Assembly: GCA_045114175.1 (NCBI GenBank) | Contig: JBGUJZ010000026.1 | Coordinates: forward strand, 1 to 6,501 | DNA: 6,501 nucleotides | Reading direction: 5' to 3' | From: Cacconaster sp045114175 | GTDB lineage: Bacteria; Bacteroidota; Bacteroidia; Bacteroidales; UBA932 | Translations under genes and position numbers: made by a program | Part shown: piece by piece, positions 5,066-6,501 of the stretch | How positions within the stretch are numbered: the first letter of the stretch is position 1 | Layout of the letters: each line of letters starts with the position of its first letter | The notes under the pieces: generated by a model | The model's input: the letters and a program-made list of their open reading frames with translations, nothing else | Told to the model about the DNA's origin: nothing | The model's database searches: none

Positions 5066-6501
5066 ATGATTACCACAATCATCATTACCGCAATTCTCTC
5101 CGCGGGCGCCGGAATCCTGGTTTTCTGGCTCTTGCGTAAACTCATACTCGGCAACAAGAGTAGTCAGATTTTAAAACAGGCAGAAGCCGAAGGCGAAAAC
5201 ATCAAGAAAGAAAAGATCTTCCAGGCAAAGGAGAAATTCCTCCAGCTCAAGAGCGAGCACGAGGCCTATCTGAGCGAGAAGAATTCGCAGATTCAGCAGG
5301 CTGAGAACCGCATCAAGCAGCGCGAGATGCAGCTGAACCAGCAGAGTTCCGACCTGGGACGCAAGGCCAAGGAGTTCGAGGCTGCACGCGAGAACCTCAA
5401 GCTGGCCCAGGAAGCAGTGGTCAAGGAGCGTGAAGAATACGAGAAGCTCCGCGGCCAGGCCATCGTCAAACTGGAAGAGGTGGCCGGCATGACGGCCGAC
5501 GAAGCCCGCAACCAGTTGGTAGAGACCATGAAGTCCGAGGCCAAGACCCAGGCTGCCGCCTACATCAACGACGTGATGGACGAGGCTCGCCTGACGGCCG
5601 GCAAGGAGGCAAAGCGCATCGTGATCAACACCATCCAGCGCACCGCTGCTGAAACCGCTATCGAAAACGCTGTCACCGTCTTCAATATTGACAACGACGA
5701 AGTCAAGGGCCGCATCATCGGTCGTGAGGGCCGCAACATCCGCGCACTCGAGGCTGCCACCGGCGTTGAAATCGTTGTGGACGACACGCCGGAGGCTATC
5801 CTGCTCTCCGCATTCGACCCTGTCCGCCGCGAAGTGGCGCGTCTGGCACTGCACCAGCTGGTGACCGACGGTCGTATCCACCCCGCCCGCATTGAAGAGG
5901 TGGTGGAGAAGGTCAAGAAGCAGTTGGACGACGAGATTATGGAGACCGGTAAACGCACCTGCATCGACTTGGGCGTACACGGTCTGCACTCCGAGCTGGT
6001 CCGCATGATCGGCCGCATGAAGTACCGTTCCTCGTATGGCCAGAACCTGCTGCAGCACTCGCGCGAAGTGGCCAATATCTGCGCTACGATGGCTTCTGAG
6101 CTCGGTTTGAACCCGAAGGCCGCAAAACGTGCCGGCCTGCTGCACGATATCGGCAAGGTCTCCGAAGAGGAGCCCGAACTGCCGCACGCACTGCTGGGTG
6201 CCAAGATCGCCGAGAAGTACAAGGAAAAACCCGATATCTGCAACGCGATCGGTTCGCACCACGAGGAGATGGAGATGAATACCCTCATCGCTCCGCTCGT
6301 ACTGGTGGCCGACGCCATTTCCGGCGCCCGTCCGGGTGCCCGCCGCGAGGTGGTCGAATCCTACATCAAGCGTCTGAAAGATATGGAAGGCATCGCCCTC
6401 TCGTATCCGGGCGTGACCAAGACCTACGCAATCCAGGCCGGCCGTGAGCTGCGCGTGATTGTAGGGGCTGATACCGTCTCCGACGCCGACTGCGAGCAGC
6501 T
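5066..6501 (+). CDS. rny: Ribonuclease Y, C-terminus cut by window edge
   Basis: This membrane-anchored endoribonuclease starts bulk mRNA decay. The first 478 codons are present. Domains in order: an N-terminal membrane helix (about residues 2-29); a long Glu/Lys/Gln-rich coiled coil (about 35-200); a KH RNA-binding domain with the GxxG loop GREG (219-222) within GRIIGREGRNIRALE; and an HD phosphohydrolase domain with H331 (QHSREVA), the catalytic H360-D361 (LLHDIGK), H398-H399 (GSHHEEM) and D416 (VADAISGARPGARRE). All metal-binding positions look intact. Family members are about 510-525 aa, so roughly 35-45 residues lie beyond the window. The ATG at 5066 is chosen because it gives the expected short N-terminus before the membrane helix. 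There is no Shine-Dalgarno sequence. No clear TAnnTTTG box precedes it; it may be transcribed by read-through from the RNA gene or zapA, or from a weak site in 5024-5065. Confidence 0.96.
   Translation, partial: MITTIIITAILSAGAGILVFWLLRKLILGNKSSQILKQAEAEGENIKKEKIFQAKEKFLQLKSEHEAYLSEKNSQIQQAENRIKQREMQLNQQSSDLGRKAKEFEAARENLKLAQEAVVKEREEYEKLRGQAIVKLEEVAGMTADEARNQLVETMKSEAKTQAAAYINDVMDEARLTAGKEAKRIVINTIQRTAAETAIENAVTVFNIDNDEVKGRIIGREGRNIRALEAATGVEIVVDDTPEAILLSAFDPVRREVARLALHQLVTDGRIHPARIEEVVEKVKKQLDDEIMETGKRTCIDLGVHGLHSELVRMIGRMKYRSSYGQNLLQHSREVANICATMASELGLNPKAAKRAGLLHDIGKVSEEEPELPHALLGAKIAEKYKEKPDICNAIGSHHEEMEMNTLIAPLVLVADAISGARPGARREVVESYIKRLKDMEGIALSYPGVTKTYAIQAGRELRVIVGADTVSDADCEQ

Noticed and set aside
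5171..6262. Minus-strand 363-aa open frame within rny
   Set aside because: It is antisense to RNase Y and made of Leu/Asp/Val-biased sequence; RNase Y motifs are unmistakable on the plus strand.

Overview
The window looks like chromosomal DNA of a Bacteroidota member, most likely order Bacteroidales; a Rikenellaceae/Alistipes-like genome is possible but not shown. The reasons are: promoters with the Bacteroidetes-type -7 box TAnnTTTG (338-345, 4236-4243, and 4219-4226 on the minus strand), mostly absent Shine-Dalgarno sequences, a lipoprotein gene with YD-type repeats, and a zapB-like / zapA / structured RNA / rny cluster. Coding DNA is moderately GC-rich.

Layout. Bases 1-317 hold no convincing gene; they are packed with short inverted repeats and end in two near-identical 36-bp hairpin units 52 bp apart. 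A -7 box at 338-345 then leads into an outer-surface-type lipoprotein gene (369-1346, +) with YD/RHS-like repeats. It converges, with only 3 bp between the stops, on a minus-strand two-gene operon: an SLC1/DAACS-family cation symporter (3003-4181) followed after 3 bp by an exported metallophosphatase / 5'-nucleotidase or 2',3'-cyclic phosphodiesterase (1350-2999).

A 73-bp divergent region (4182-4254) carries physically interleaved promoters for the minus operon and for a plus-strand cell-division pair: a 96-aa coiled-coil, ZapB-like protein (4255-4545) and ZapA (4547-4840). Between zapA and rny lies a 225-bp gap. Most of it is a strongly structured RNA candidate (about 4880-5023), best explained as a 6S-type RNA (ssrS) with its own weak promoter and a T-run at its end. 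The ribonuclease Y gene rny starts at 5066 and runs off the right edge; an estimated 35-45 C-terminal residues are missing.

How the parts relate. The right half is housekeeping: FtsZ-ring accessory proteins, a likely RNA polymerase-regulating RNA and the membrane-bound mRNA-decay nuclease. The left half is more accessory: a surface lipoprotein and a scavenging pair, in which the phosphatase would release nucleosides and phosphate in the periplasm while the transporter brings in a small, probably neutral or otherwise atypical, substrate. I found no mobile element, CRISPR array, toxin-antitoxin pair or defence system. The strongest points for a second look are the zapA-RNA-rny arrangement, the paired hairpin repeats, the interleaved divergent promoters with a near-leaderless mRNA, and the altered binding-site motifs in the symporter.
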